Assembly: GCA_946811185.2 (NCBI GenBank)
Contig: OX328109.1
Span: forward strand, 33,464,129-33,528,128
DNA from: Hippopus hippopus
Lineage: Eukaryota > Mollusca > Bivalvia > Cardiida > Cardiidae
Length of the DNA stretch: 64,000 nucleotides
Reading direction: 5' to 3'
Shown: positions 60,101 to 61,173 of the stretch, piece after piece
Position numbering within the stretch: the first letter of the stretch is position 1
How the letters are laid out: every line of letters begins with the position of its first letter
The notes under the pieces: generated by a model
The model's input: the letters and a program-made list of their open reading frames with translations, nothing else
Told to the model about the DNA's origin: nothing
Databases searched by the model: none
Made by a program: the position numbers and the translations under genes

Positions 60101-60475
60101 ATATGTAACGGACGCTTATCTTTCACAAAACCACAATACTAGAACAAAAACTTGAGGTAGAGGATTGCATCATTTTCAAAGGTAAAGTTAACACTGCAGA
60201 AAAAGGAACAAATGCTTGTTACAATATTTCTCCTGGGAACAAATTAGCCTTTTATGAATATGGGATCATACCTTGTTGAGATGTTGATATGGTTGCTCTT
60301 CTGTGAATCTGAAAGGTGGTATCTGTCTGAATTGTTCCCGGAATTCATGCTGTCTGACATCAAAGGAAGCACTTTTCCTGCGAATGTTGGATACCTCATT
60401 GGCCTGTAGTGGCGCCACCTGCTGTTTAATCTGGATGCTTGTCTTCTTTGTATTGTTCCATTGTTCTGGTAGCTC
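16247..60475 (-). CDS. DNAH17-like: Axonemal outer-arm dynein beta-type heavy chain, C-terminal about 3,296 residues (34 exons)
   Basis: This is the ATP-driven motor of the ciliary or flagellar outer dynein arm. Thirty-four minus-strand exons join in phase without a frameshift or stop. In order they encode the end of the tail, the linker, AAA1 (Walker [14 protein letters not shown]), AAA2 (GNAGVGKSK), AAA3 (GNAGTGKT, Walker [10 protein letters not shown]), AAA4 (GVGGSGKQS), stalk CC1, the microtubule-binding domain, CC2, AAA5, AAA6 and the C-terminal region ending VALLLQV. The ALLLQ(I/V) end and the sequence throughout place it in the DNAH9/11/17 clade. [10 protein letters not shown] near the end looks most like DNAH17, from memory of the family and not from a tree. 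A complete family member has about 4,450-4,490 residues, so some 1,150-1,200 N-terminal residues are missing and should lie right of the window, beyond the polymerase insertion. Most introns carry MITEs or SINEs. Confidence 0.93.
16931..17157 (+). mobile_element. MITE family A, complete
   Basis: TTAACCCTTTACCACACAAT to GTTTTGGTACAGAGTTAA, 227 bp including both TTAA. It is in the intron between dynein exons 33 and 34. Confidence 0.9.
17861..18049 (-). CDS. DNAH17-like: Dynein exon 33: C-terminal region (63 codons)
   Basis: [20 protein letters not shown] then [19 protein letters not shown], ending LDLGLK|gtatgt. A SINE tail of GATT repeats begins only about 12 nt upstream of the acceptor. Confidence 0.93.
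18062..18290 (-). mobile_element. tRNA-derived SINE, tail end near exon 33
   Basis: The 3' tail of GATT/TCAA repeats abuts the exon 33 acceptor region, followed by the shared body (ATGTATGGCCTGGGTTTCAT, AGGGCTCTGAAGTGT). Confidence 0.75.
18367..18585 (+). mobile_element. MITE family A
   Basis: TTAACTCTTTAGCATAGAAT start, TGTTGTCTGGTAAACAG end, palindrome decayed on its right arm. Confidence 0.82.
18973..19265 (+). mobile_element. MITE family A with its palindrome extended to 185 bp
   Basis: The usual core sits in the middle of an inverted repeat that continues outwards through TTTTAAATAACTTG, an A tract and CTCCAAAAGC on both sides (18973-19157). Only the right side then continues into the normal MITE arm, ending near 19263. 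Confidence 0.85.
19275..19517 (-). CDS. DNAH17-like: Dynein exon 32: C-terminal region (81 codons)
   Basis: [20 protein letters not shown], then [20 protein letters not shown], ending GMSREEK|gtaata. The [16 protein letters not shown] block is conserved. Confidence 0.94.
19590..19816 (+). mobile_element. MITE family A
   Basis: CAACCCTGTACCACACAATT start, TTGTATGGTAAAGGGTTTA end, with the core slightly mismatched. Confidence 0.85.
19992..20114 (-). CDS. DNAH17-like: Dynein exon 31: C-terminal region (about 41 codons)
   Basis: [20 protein letters not shown] then [20 protein letters not shown]|gttggt. [18 protein letters not shown] is a near-universal axonemal dynein motif. Confidence 0.94.
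20395..20618 (+). mobile_element. MITE family A, complete reference copy
   Basis: 224 bp from TTAA to TTAA. Terminal repeats CCCTTTACCAAACAATCC and TGTTTGGTAAAGAG are inverted. Core arms AAAAGGAGAAAATGCTGG and their complement are perfect. A partial copy abuts it on the left (20275-20394). Confidence 0.92.
21017..21230 (-). mobile_element. MITE family B1 in dynein intron
   Basis: TTAACCCTTATCCTGCTAAA start, TTAGCAGCCTAAGGGTTAA end. The core is shortened but still palindromic. Confidence 0.85.
21250..21345 (+). mobile_element. MITE family A fragment cut by the next copy
   Basis: It runs to the right arm of its core (CCAGCATTTTCTTCTTTTT) and stops exactly where a complete family A copy begins with TTAA. 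This looks like an insertion of one copy into another. Confidence 0.75.
21346..21575 (+). mobile_element. MITE family A with two-armed compensatory changes
   Basis: TTAACCCTTTACTCCACAGA to CAGGTAAAGGGTTAA, 230 bp. The core reads GAAACTGCTCGTAACGAGCA where other copies read GAAAATGCTGGTAACCAGCA. Both substitutions are mirrored in the opposite arm, so the palindrome stays perfect. Confidence 0.9.
21720..21911 (-). CDS. DNAH17-like: Dynein exon 30: AAA6 / C-terminal region (64 codons)
   Basis: [20 protein letters not shown] then [23 protein letters not shown]...ER.KFG..GWN..Y is one of the best-conserved C-terminal signatures. A full MITE begins 28 nt upstream. Confidence 0.95.
21939..22163 (-). 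mobile_element. MITE family A next to the acceptor of exon 30
   Basis: TTAACTCTTTACTAAACAAC to CGTAAAGGGTTAA, 225 bp. Its near end is 28 nt from exon 30. Confidence 0.88.
22660..22830 (-). mobile_element. tRNA-derived SINE, diverged fragment
   Basis: TTGATTGAATGGTGTTTCAG and GCATGGCATGGGCTCTGCAG recall the SINE tail and body. The head is missing. Confidence 0.55.
23138..24165 (-). pseudogene. Fossil duplicate of dynein exon 29, split by an insertion
   Basis: The part at about 24055-24165 reads on minus with [19 protein letters not shown], against [19 protein letters not shown] in the real exon. The part at 23138-23158 encodes LDNFSQ as in exon 29. Between them sits a 0.9-kb insertion. The donor after LDNFSQ is lost (CAG|AAATTA). 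The order and phase fit a tandem exon duplication downstream of exon 29, since disabled. Confidence 0.8.
23159..24054. mobile_element. Hairpin-rich 0.9-kb insertion inside the fossil exon
   Basis: The outer part has inverted repeats TTTATTATACTGCAAAG (23160-23177) and its complement (about 23890-23907). Next to it (23909-24050) is an inverted repeat with arms of about 49 bp (GTTGTACGGTCAGGTGGCAG pairs with CTACCACCTGACTGTACAAC). The interior is CpG-richer than the surroundings and holds TGACGTCA near 23755. No coding capacity is evident. Confidence 0.7.
24202..24429 (-). CDS. DNAH17-like: Dynein exon 29: AAA6 (76 codons)
   Basis: [18 protein letters not shown] through [20 protein letters not shown] to LDNFSQ|gtaatg. 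A diverged second copy of the last part of this exon lies downstream in the intron, broken by a 0.9-kb insertion. Confidence 0.94.
24717..24993 (-). CDS. DNAH17-like: Dynein exon 28: AAA6 (92 codons plus 1 nt)
   Basis: [20 protein letters not shown], then [20 protein letters not shown] and [15 protein letters not shown], ending GHWVVLQ|gtgctt. FILSPG.DP and SLGQGQ..VAE are AAA6 hallmarks. Confidence 0.95.
25052..25327 (-). mobile_element. MITE family D in dynein intron
   Basis: TATATAAGCAATGCTCTGTG start and GCCAGAGCATGACTCATATT end form inverted ends of about 30 bp. The hairpin core is GGTCAGCCTGTGCAGTCC. Confidence 0.82.
25791..25984 (-). CDS. DNAH17-like: Dynein exon 27: AAA6 region (64 codons plus 2 nt)
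   Basis: [20 protein letters not shown] to [31 protein letters not shown] is a strongly conserved dynein block. Confidence 0.95.
26085..26395. mobile_element. SINE-like repeat, second family
   Basis: Shares TTGCACAATATTCTTTCCAA, TCCTTGGAAA and the AATGTTCAGGGGTAAAAGAG region with 38185-38585 and 57968-58160. Confidence 0.6.
26975..27190 (-). mobile_element. tRNA-derived SINE
   Basis: Tail TTGATTGAATGGTGTTTTGG, body TTCATGTATGTCCTGGGTTT and tRNA-like head (GGCCTCAAGGTTATGAGTCC as read on plus). Confidence 0.75.
27243..27365 (-). CDS. DNAH17-like: Dynein exon 26: AAA5-AAA6 (41 codons)
   Basis: [20 protein letters not shown] to NYGWGAIK|gtatgt. LDFLLRFP is a family landmark. Confidence 0.94.
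28078..28290 (-). pseudogene. Two decayed copies of the 3' half of dynein exon 25
   Basis: At 28078-28130 the minus strand reads ATCTTTAGAACTTGGATGTG and keeps a donor (TTACAAGTATG). At 28226-28275 it reads TCTTACACAGCCACGGGGTC with a short deletion that breaks the frame. Both match [19 protein letters not shown] of exon 25. Flanking CTGAGACAAGTATTC is also repeated. Confidence 0.7.
28352..28522 (-). CDS. DNAH17-like: Dynein exon 25: AAA5-AAA6 (57 codons)
   Basis: [20 protein letters not shown] to [11 protein letters not shown], donor TTACAA|GTAAGG. The [14 protein letters not shown] block is conserved. Two decayed copies of its 3' half lie just downstream, in the next intron. Confidence 0.93.
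28540..28739 (+). mobile_element. MITE family A next to the acceptor of exon 25
   Basis: TTAACCC start, about 20 nt from exon 25, lacking part of the left arm. End TGTTTGGTGAAGGGTTTTAA. Confidence 0.85.
28925..29130 (+). mobile_element. MITE family B2
   Basis: Reads GCGCCTTTCACAACTATAGT, then the palindromic core (GATCAAGATCAGGCGGCACA...TGATCTTTGATC), then TTTTGGTCGTATTTCTAGGC. A decayed related core is at 28739-28870 and another at 29330-29390. Confidence 0.8.
29777..31237 (-). CDS. DNAH17-like: Dynein exon 24: microtubule-binding domain, CC2 and AAA5 (487 codons)
   Basis: This single 1,461-bp exon is by far the longest. It encodes the second half of the microtubule-binding domain ([28 protein letters not shown]), the returning coiled coil CC2 ([20 protein letters not shown]), the strut, and much of AAA5 ([50 protein letters not shown]), ending MYQFSLK|gtaggt. 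It is fully open. The AAA5 nucleotide pocket is degenerate in the family as a rule. Confidence 0.95.
31255..31476 (+). mobile_element. MITE family A next to the acceptor of exon 24
   Basis: CTTTACCACACAATCCCAAG start, 18 nt from exon 24, and CATTTGGTAGAGTTAA end. Confidence 0.85.
32374..32829 (+). repeat. Three tandem 152-bp units
   Basis: TCAATTTAAACATTTGACCT recurs at 32374, 32526 and 32678 with only a few differences per unit. Each contains ACCTTGACCTTGGGCGTATC. Confidence 0.95.
32836..32895 (+). repeat. CA microsatellite
   Basis: Interrupted CA/ACT run followed by GACGGACGC, inside the family F element. Confidence 0.95.
33158..33304 (-). CDS. DNAH17-like: Dynein exon 23: microtubule-binding domain, first part (49 codons)
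   Basis: [20 protein letters not shown] then [20 protein letters not shown], the start of the stalk-tip microtubule-binding domain. Confidence 0.94.
33525..33590. repeat. Hairpin of 22-bp arms
   Basis: GAAAGCTTAGGGAACTTTTG pairs with CAAAAGTTCCCTAAGCTTTC around a T-rich loop, next to a MITE fragment. Confidence 0.85.
33967..34217 (+). mobile_element. MITE family D in dynein intron
   Basis: TGAGCCATGCTCTGGCAAAA start and CACAGACCATGGCTCATATA end, core GGTCAGCCTGCACGGACTGC. It ends about 20 nt from the exon 22 donor side. Confidence 0.82.
34237..34497 (-). CDS. DNAH17-like: Dynein exon 22: stalk CC1 (87 codons)
   Basis: [20 protein letters not shown] to [10 protein letters not shown]|gttaga, a continuous charged coiled coil. 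The acceptor lies inside a 27-bp tandem duplication (34489-34542), so two identical acceptors exist. Only the proximal one keeps the frame. Confidence 0.94.
34489..34542 (-). repeat. 27-bp tandem duplication across the exon 22 splice acceptor
   Basis: Two exact units (34489-34515 and 34516-34542) each carry the acceptor GATTAG and the first bases GTGGATGAT of the exon. Confidence 0.97.
34899..35132 (-). CDS. DNAH17-like: Dynein exon 21: start of stalk coiled coil CC1 (78 codons)
   Basis: [20 protein letters not shown] through [19 protein letters not shown] to [10 protein letters not shown]. The TTPKSFLE motif precedes the antiparallel stalk. Confidence 0.94.
35918..36206 (+). mobile_element. 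Family F element with microsatellites
   Basis: ACTAGAAATGTGTCACTGAC start, GATGCCCCCCGCACTGCGAC, then CATA and CA repeats (36078-36142), and ATTTTAATGGCAGGGGCATA end. It has the same ends as the 31770-32949 element but only a trace of its internal unit. Confidence 0.78.
36299..36460 (-). CDS. DNAH17-like: Dynein exon 20: AAA4 end and stalk entry (54 codons)
   Basis: [20 protein letters not shown] then [16 protein letters not shown]. The CFSPVG..LR.R.R.FPA and DWF..WP.EAL blocks are diagnostic. Donor TCT|GTAAGA. Confidence 0.94.
36565..36760 (+). mobile_element. MITE family B2
   Basis: Starts ACCCTTAAAGTGTAATTCAC and ends TCTTTAAAGGTTAAA, around the palindromic core with GATCAAGATCAGACTGCACA. 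It is the main repeat in an intron without a family A copy. Confidence 0.8.
37105..37200 (-). repeat. Possible LINE 3' end with AATTC repeat
   Basis: Five AATTC/AACTT units followed by TTCAATGTACATAGCGGCC, the layout of a CR1/L2-like 3' tail read on minus. No coding part is visible. Confidence 0.4.
37486..38109 (-). CDS. DNAH17-like: Dynein exon 19: AAA4 (208 codons)
   Basis: [41 protein letters not shown]-loop [17 protein letters not shown], then [20 protein letters not shown] and LFADDE. This is the AAA4 module, ending RRTLK|gtaaca. Confidence 0.95.
38185..38585 (-). mobile_element. SINE-like repeat, second family, with tRNA-like head
   Basis: On minus the right end reads GGAAGCCCAGTTGGTAGCAC, an A-box-like stretch, and then TAGCTGGTTTAAATCTC, a weak B-box. 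The body contains GGCACAATATTCTTCCCTAA. Confidence 0.6.
38941..39102 (-). CDS. DNAH17-like: Dynein exon 18: AAA3-AAA4 junction (54 codons)
   Basis: [20 protein letters not shown] to DMVKKCFE|gtattg, with the conserved W.HE..RVY.DK.V block. A MITE starts 34 nt upstream of its acceptor. Confidence 0.93.
39136..39355 (+). mobile_element. MITE family A next to the acceptor of exon 18
   Basis: TTAACTATTTACCACACAAT start 34 nt from exon 18, TGCTTGGTAAAGAGTTAA end, preceded by a TTTG repeat. Confidence 0.87.
39553..39919 (+). mobile_element. Two MITE family A copies joined at one TTAA
   Basis: The first copy runs 39553-39760 and the second starts in the same GTTAACCCTTAACCACACAA and runs to TTGTTTGGTAAAGAGTGAAG near 39919. 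The second copy has lost its palindrome. Confidence 0.8.
40024..40263 (-). CDS. DNAH17-like: Dynein exon 17: AAA3 C-terminal part (80 codons)
   Basis: [20 protein letters not shown] to [13 protein letters not shown]|gtaata. The [10 protein letters not shown] motif is a landmark of dynein AAA3. Confidence 0.95.
40661..40838 (+). mobile_element. MITE family B1, internally deleted
   Basis: TTAACCCTTAGGCTGCTAAG start and TTTAGCAGGATAAGGATTAA end. Most of one arm of the central palindrome is missing. Confidence 0.75.
40864..41337 (-). CDS. DNAH17-like: Dynein exon 16: AAA3 core (158 codons)
   Basis: [19 protein letters not shown], Walker [14 protein letters not shown], Walker [17 protein letters not shown], then [20 protein letters not shown]. 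Complete AAA3 regulatory ATPase motifs. Confidence 0.95.
41423..41656 (-). mobile_element. MITE family A
   Basis: TTAACTTCTTATCAATTAAC start, GTTTGGTAAAGGGTTAA end, core partly lost. Confidence 0.82.
41983..42156 (-). CDS. DNAH17-like: Dynein exon 15: AAA2-AAA3 linker (58 codons)
   Basis: [20 protein letters not shown] to LEPDLPLQ|gttagt. It includes [13 protein letters not shown]. The upstream intron holds a decayed mariner transposon. Confidence 0.92.
42173..43400 (+). pseudogene. Decayed mariner-type transposon
   Basis: The left end ACGAGGAGTGATCAGAAAGA resembles mariner terminal repeats. From 42364 the plus strand encodes an N-terminal HTH-like stretch ([20 protein letters not shown]), then degraded sequence with stops, then a C-terminal part ([35 protein letters not shown]) that matches the mariner TPCDF/LFP.LK region around the last catalytic Asp. 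Several stops and frameshifts make it inactive. Confidence 0.8.
43898..44180 (-). CDS. DNAH17-like: Dynein exon 14: AAA2 small domain (94 codons plus 1 nt)
   Basis: [20 protein letters not shown] to [11 protein letters not shown]|gtatga. WAFGG is a conserved late-AAA2 marker. Confidence 0.93.
44692..44905 (+). mobile_element. MITE family B2
   Basis: ACCCCTTAAAACGCCTTTCA start, core GACTGCACAAAAAGTACAGT, TTATTTGGCACTTCAAGG end. The arms have drifted. Confidence 0.75.
44908..45430. mobile_element. MITE family E with palindrome of about 80-bp arms
   Basis: Positions 44908-45092 fold on themselves (AAAGATCGAAATTCATTTCA pairs with TGAAATAAATTTCAATCTTT; loop near 45003). TTAACCCTTTCTGGGGGGAA then leads into the body, which ends CCTACCAGAAAGCATAAAAT. 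It also matches 3131-3550 in reverse. Confidence 0.75.
45485..45761 (-). CDS. DNAH17-like: Dynein exon 13: AAA2 Walker B
   Basis: [11 protein letters not shown] then [18 protein letters not shown] (Walker B region), LASNERIPL and [15 protein letters not shown]. The donor is AACCC|GTAGGT. Reading past it gives an in-frame TAG, an artefact of not splicing and not a mutation. Confidence 0.94.
45790..45985 (+). mobile_element. MITE family A next to the acceptor of exon 13
   Basis: ACTCTTTACCACACAATCCC start about 29 nt from exon 13, CATATGGTAAAGAGTTAA end. Confidence 0.85.
46226..46492 (+). mobile_element. MITE family D in dynein intron, uninterrupted reference copy
   Basis: ACCAGTCATGCTCTTGCAAA start, CACAGAGCATGGCTTATATA end. 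The block order serves as reference for the nested copy at 4222-4750. A short remnant of the same family is at 40286-40370. Confidence 0.82.
47324..47534 (-). CDS. DNAH17-like: Dynein exon 12: AAA2 Walker A
   Basis: [20 protein letters not shown] leads into the P-loop [11 protein letters not shown], then [16 protein letters not shown] and WKD. AAA2 binds nucleotide structurally in this family. Ends one base into a Gly codon. Confidence 0.94.
48680..48874 (-). CDS. DNAH17-like: Dynein exon 11: AAA1-AAA2 junction (65 codons)
   Basis: [20 protein letters not shown] to QPEDNFILK|gtaagt. The LRDFN.PK...DD.P block is standard at the end of AAA1. A MITE begins about 24 nt upstream of the acceptor. 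Confidence 0.93.
49644..49875 (-). CDS. DNAH17-like: Dynein exon 10: AAA1 C-terminal part (77 codons plus 1 nt)
   Basis: [21 protein letters not shown] to GDPDRPEDQ|gtaggc. RPCAMVVPD carries the conserved AAA1 Arg region; [11 protein letters not shown] follows. Confidence 0.94.
49960..50187 (-). mobile_element. MITE family A
   Basis: TTAACTGTTTACCAAACAAC to GATGGTAAAGCCTTAA, 228 bp, core well kept. Confidence 0.86.
50612..50874 (-). CDS. DNAH17-like: Dynein exon 9: AAA1 Walker B and sensor I
   Basis: Encodes [20 protein letters not shown] with Walker B CFDEFNRI, then [15 protein letters not shown] with the sensor Asn, ending LKALFR across the junction. The motif set for an active AAA1 is complete. 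Confidence 0.95.
51077..51304 (-). mobile_element. MITE family A
   Basis: TTAACTCTGTACCAACTGAC to TGTTTGGTGAAAGGTTAA, 228 bp, between exons 8 and 9. Confidence 0.87.
51353..51509 (-). CDS. DNAH17-like: Dynein exon 8: AAA1 Walker A
   Basis: Contains [19 protein letters not shown], the P-loop of AAA1, the main ATP hydrolysis site, then NCSEQMDYK|gtatgc. The catalytic Lys and Thr are present. Confidence 0.95.
52696..53222 (-). CDS. DNAH17-like: Dynein exon 7: linker end and start of AAA1 (175 codons plus 2 nt)
   Basis: [19 protein letters not shown] through [20 protein letters not shown] to [10 protein letters not shown]. It includes the PAQV...Q.WWT linker signature and the start of the AAA1 large domain. 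It ends two bases into a codon, completed by exon 8. Confidence 0.93.
53459..53671 (+). mobile_element. MITE family A
   Basis: TTAACCCTTTACCATACAAT start, TTGTTTGGTAAAAAAGAGTT end, core AAATGCTGGTGACCAGCATT. Confidence 0.87.
53917..54069 (-). CDS. DNAH17-like: Dynein exon 6: linker (51 codons)
   Basis: [17 protein letters not shown] to DEACDLGGQ|gtgata. It continues exon 5 directly, as in family members. Confidence 0.9.
54458..54682 (-). mobile_element. MITE family A
   Basis: CCCTTTACCACATGGCAAAA start, GTGTGGTAAAGGGTTG end, palindrome nearly perfect. A second, truncated copy is in the same intron. Confidence 0.87.
54719..54937 (-). CDS. DNAH17-like: Dynein exon 5: linker (73 codons)
   Basis: [17 protein letters not shown] to [10 protein letters not shown], with the linker block [20 protein letters not shown]. 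Donor GCT|GTAAGT is a near-perfect consensus. Confidence 0.92.
55225..55460 (-). mobile_element. tRNA-derived SINE, diverged copy
   Basis: AAGATTGACTGAATACTGTT tail, ACTGGGTTTCACAAGTACTA body, and TAGCCATGCAGGATCC at the head end. Confidence 0.65.
55900..56123 (-). mobile_element. MITE family A
   Basis: CAACCCTTTCCCAAGCAACA start, TTGTGTGGTAAAGAGTTAA end. Confidence 0.86.
56304..56531 (-). mobile_element. MITE family A, best-preserved palindrome
   Basis: TTAACTCTTTACCAAACAAC to TGTTTGGTAAAGGGTTAA, 228 bp. The core arms match perfectly over 31 bp on each side of a 3-bp centre (AAAACATTGTGGGAAAAGG and onward). Confidence 0.93.
57010..57245 (-). mobile_element. tRNA-derived SINE, near full-length reference copy
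   Basis: On the minus strand the head reads GTCCTGCATGGCTCAGTGGC, matching a tRNA A-box region, followed about 35 nt later by a decayed B-box region (GGTTTATGCCTC, where other copies are closer to GGTTCAAGCC). Then come the body (CTGGTGAAACCCAAGACATA) and a TCAATAAATCAGTCAAC tail. The tRNA origin is inferred from the box spacing. Confidence 0.78.
57707..57931 (-). CDS. DNAH17-like: Dynein exon 4: linker (75 codons)
   Basis: [20 protein letters not shown] through [19 protein letters not shown] to GIDTDFK. The [18 protein letters not shown] block is a linker signature. Donor AAG|GTACGA. Confidence 0.92.
57968..58160 (-). mobile_element. SINE-like repeat, second family, partial
   Basis: AATGATTGATTGTTTGGTGT tail, then CACCTATCCATGCTTTTCTT and TGCACAATATTCTTCCTAAG. 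The tRNA-like head is lost. The tail lies 36 nt upstream of the exon 4 acceptor. Confidence 0.6.
58522..58767 (-). CDS. DNAH17-like: Dynein exon 3: linker N-terminal part (82 codons)
   Basis: [20 protein letters not shown] to [10 protein letters not shown]. The [12 protein letters not shown] and VTWAQMEF blocks mark the start of the dynein linker. Acceptor ACCAACAG, donor CAG|GTAGG. Confidence 0.9.
59377..59778 (-). CDS. DNAH17-like: Dynein exon 2: tail/linker entry (134 codons)
   Basis: [12 protein letters not shown] to QLMAATK, bounded by ATTTCAG and AAG|GTAGGA. Helical and charged ([19 protein letters not shown]), the conserved region N-terminal to the linker. Phase 0 on both sides. Confidence 0.9.
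60272..60475 (-). CDS. DNAH17-like: Dynein exon 1 in window: tail region (68 codons)
   Basis: Begins [19 protein letters not shown] and ends YQHLNK|gtatga. This ELPEQW...[12 protein letters not shown] block is typical of beta-chain tails about a quarter of the way into the protein. The acceptor is TTTTAG. The preceding exon is not in the window; a truncated MITE starts 34 nt upstream. Confidence 0.85.
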
Positions 60476-60508
60476 CTAAAAGAAATATTTATTAAAAAAG
60501 AAATACTT

Positions 60509-60667
60509 ATTAACCCAGTACAAAATGATTCCCTGCTTTAACAACCCTGAAGAGAAAGCTTTTGGAAACATTCTGGGAAAAGGAGAGAATGCCGGATACC
60601 AGCATTTTCTCCTTTTTCCACAATATTTTCCATTCTTTCACAAGCAATTTCTTTGATTAAAGTCACA
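60509..60667 (+). mobile_element. MITE family A truncated at the minisatellite/polymerase insertion
   Basis: TTAACCCAGTACAAAATGAT start, normal core, and the right arm begins but stops after about AAAGTCACATC (60667). The rest of the element should be on the far side of whatever is inserted here. Confidence 0.78.
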
Positions 60668-60701
60668 TCAGTAGATAAAAATGGAGAGAGCTATAAAAAC
60701 T

Positions 60702-61095
60702 CTTAACCCCAGCCTATTTCTTAACCCCAGCCTATTTCTTAACTCCGTCTTATTTCTTAACTCCATCCTATTTCTTAACCCCAGCCTATTTCTTAACTCC
60801 GTCCTATTTCTTAACCCCAGCCTATTTCTTAACCCCGTCCTATTTCTTAACCCCAGCCTATTTCTTAACCCCAGCCTATTTCTTAACTCCGTCCTATTTC
60901 TTAACCCCATCCTATTTCTTAACCCCAGCCTATTTCTTAACCCCAGCCTATTTCTTAACCCCATCCTAGTTTCTTAAATGCGTCCCATTTCTTAACCCCG
61001 TCCTAGTTTCTTAAATGCGTCCTATTTCTTAACCCCGTCCTAGTTTCTTAACCCCGTCCTAGTTTCTTAACCCCGTCCTAGTTTCTTAACCCCTA
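60702..61095. repeat. 18/19-bp minisatellite
   Basis: About 21 head-to-tail units. From 60702 to about 60965 the unit is 18 bp (CTTAACCCCAGCCTATTT, with CAG/CGT/CAT variants). Beyond that an extra G makes many units 19 bp (CTTAACCCCGTCCTAGTTT), mixed with TTAAATGCGTCC variants. The array starts about 35 bp after a truncated MITE and ends 78 bp before the polymerase stop codon. It may be the end of the virus-like element. Confidence 0.95.
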
Positions 61096-61173
61096 AAAAT
61101 CACAAAACCTTAAAATCAATTTTTCGTCAAAGTGGCCGGGAGTCTCATATTTTTTAGTCTATATGAGCAAAAT

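Larger units (their letters stand above)
16865..60271. repeat. MITE family A: additional copies in dynein introns
   Basis: Further copies or fragments, approximate positions: 17600-17690, 17760-17802, 20275-20394, 22208-22432, 22430-22617, 25480-25610, 26655-26768, 27405-27600, 33342-33475, 33730-33930, 34645-34862, 35396-35545, 35705-35820, 38700-38918, 46756-46976, 47101-47287, 47738-47925, 48294-48511, 48898-49135, 49258-49382, 51545-51715, 51707-51915, 52163-52387, 54120-54252, 54996-55205, 57371-57573, 58248-58400, 58975-59110 and 59880-60240. Together with the copies listed singly this is roughly one per kilobase, and almost every dynein intron has one. Short introns such as 24430-24716 are free of them. 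Confidence 0.8.

Noticed and set aside
16931..60475. MITEs as introners that created the dynein introns
   Set aside because: Considered because almost every intron has a copy. However, the copies lie inside larger introns, splice sites are not at element ends, some introns lack a copy and others have several. Comparing intron positions with other animals would settle it.
60668..60977. Repetitive open frames on both strands with six-residue repeats (GLRNRL / LFLNPS)
   Set aside because: They are read-through of the 18-bp minisatellite, which is open in several frames by periodicity. No start context and no conserved composition.
60702..61095. Telomere-like CTTAACCCC motif
   Set aside because: The unit is 18-19 bp with other sequence between the TAACCC parts. 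It is not a TTAGGG array, and it lies inside a gene region.
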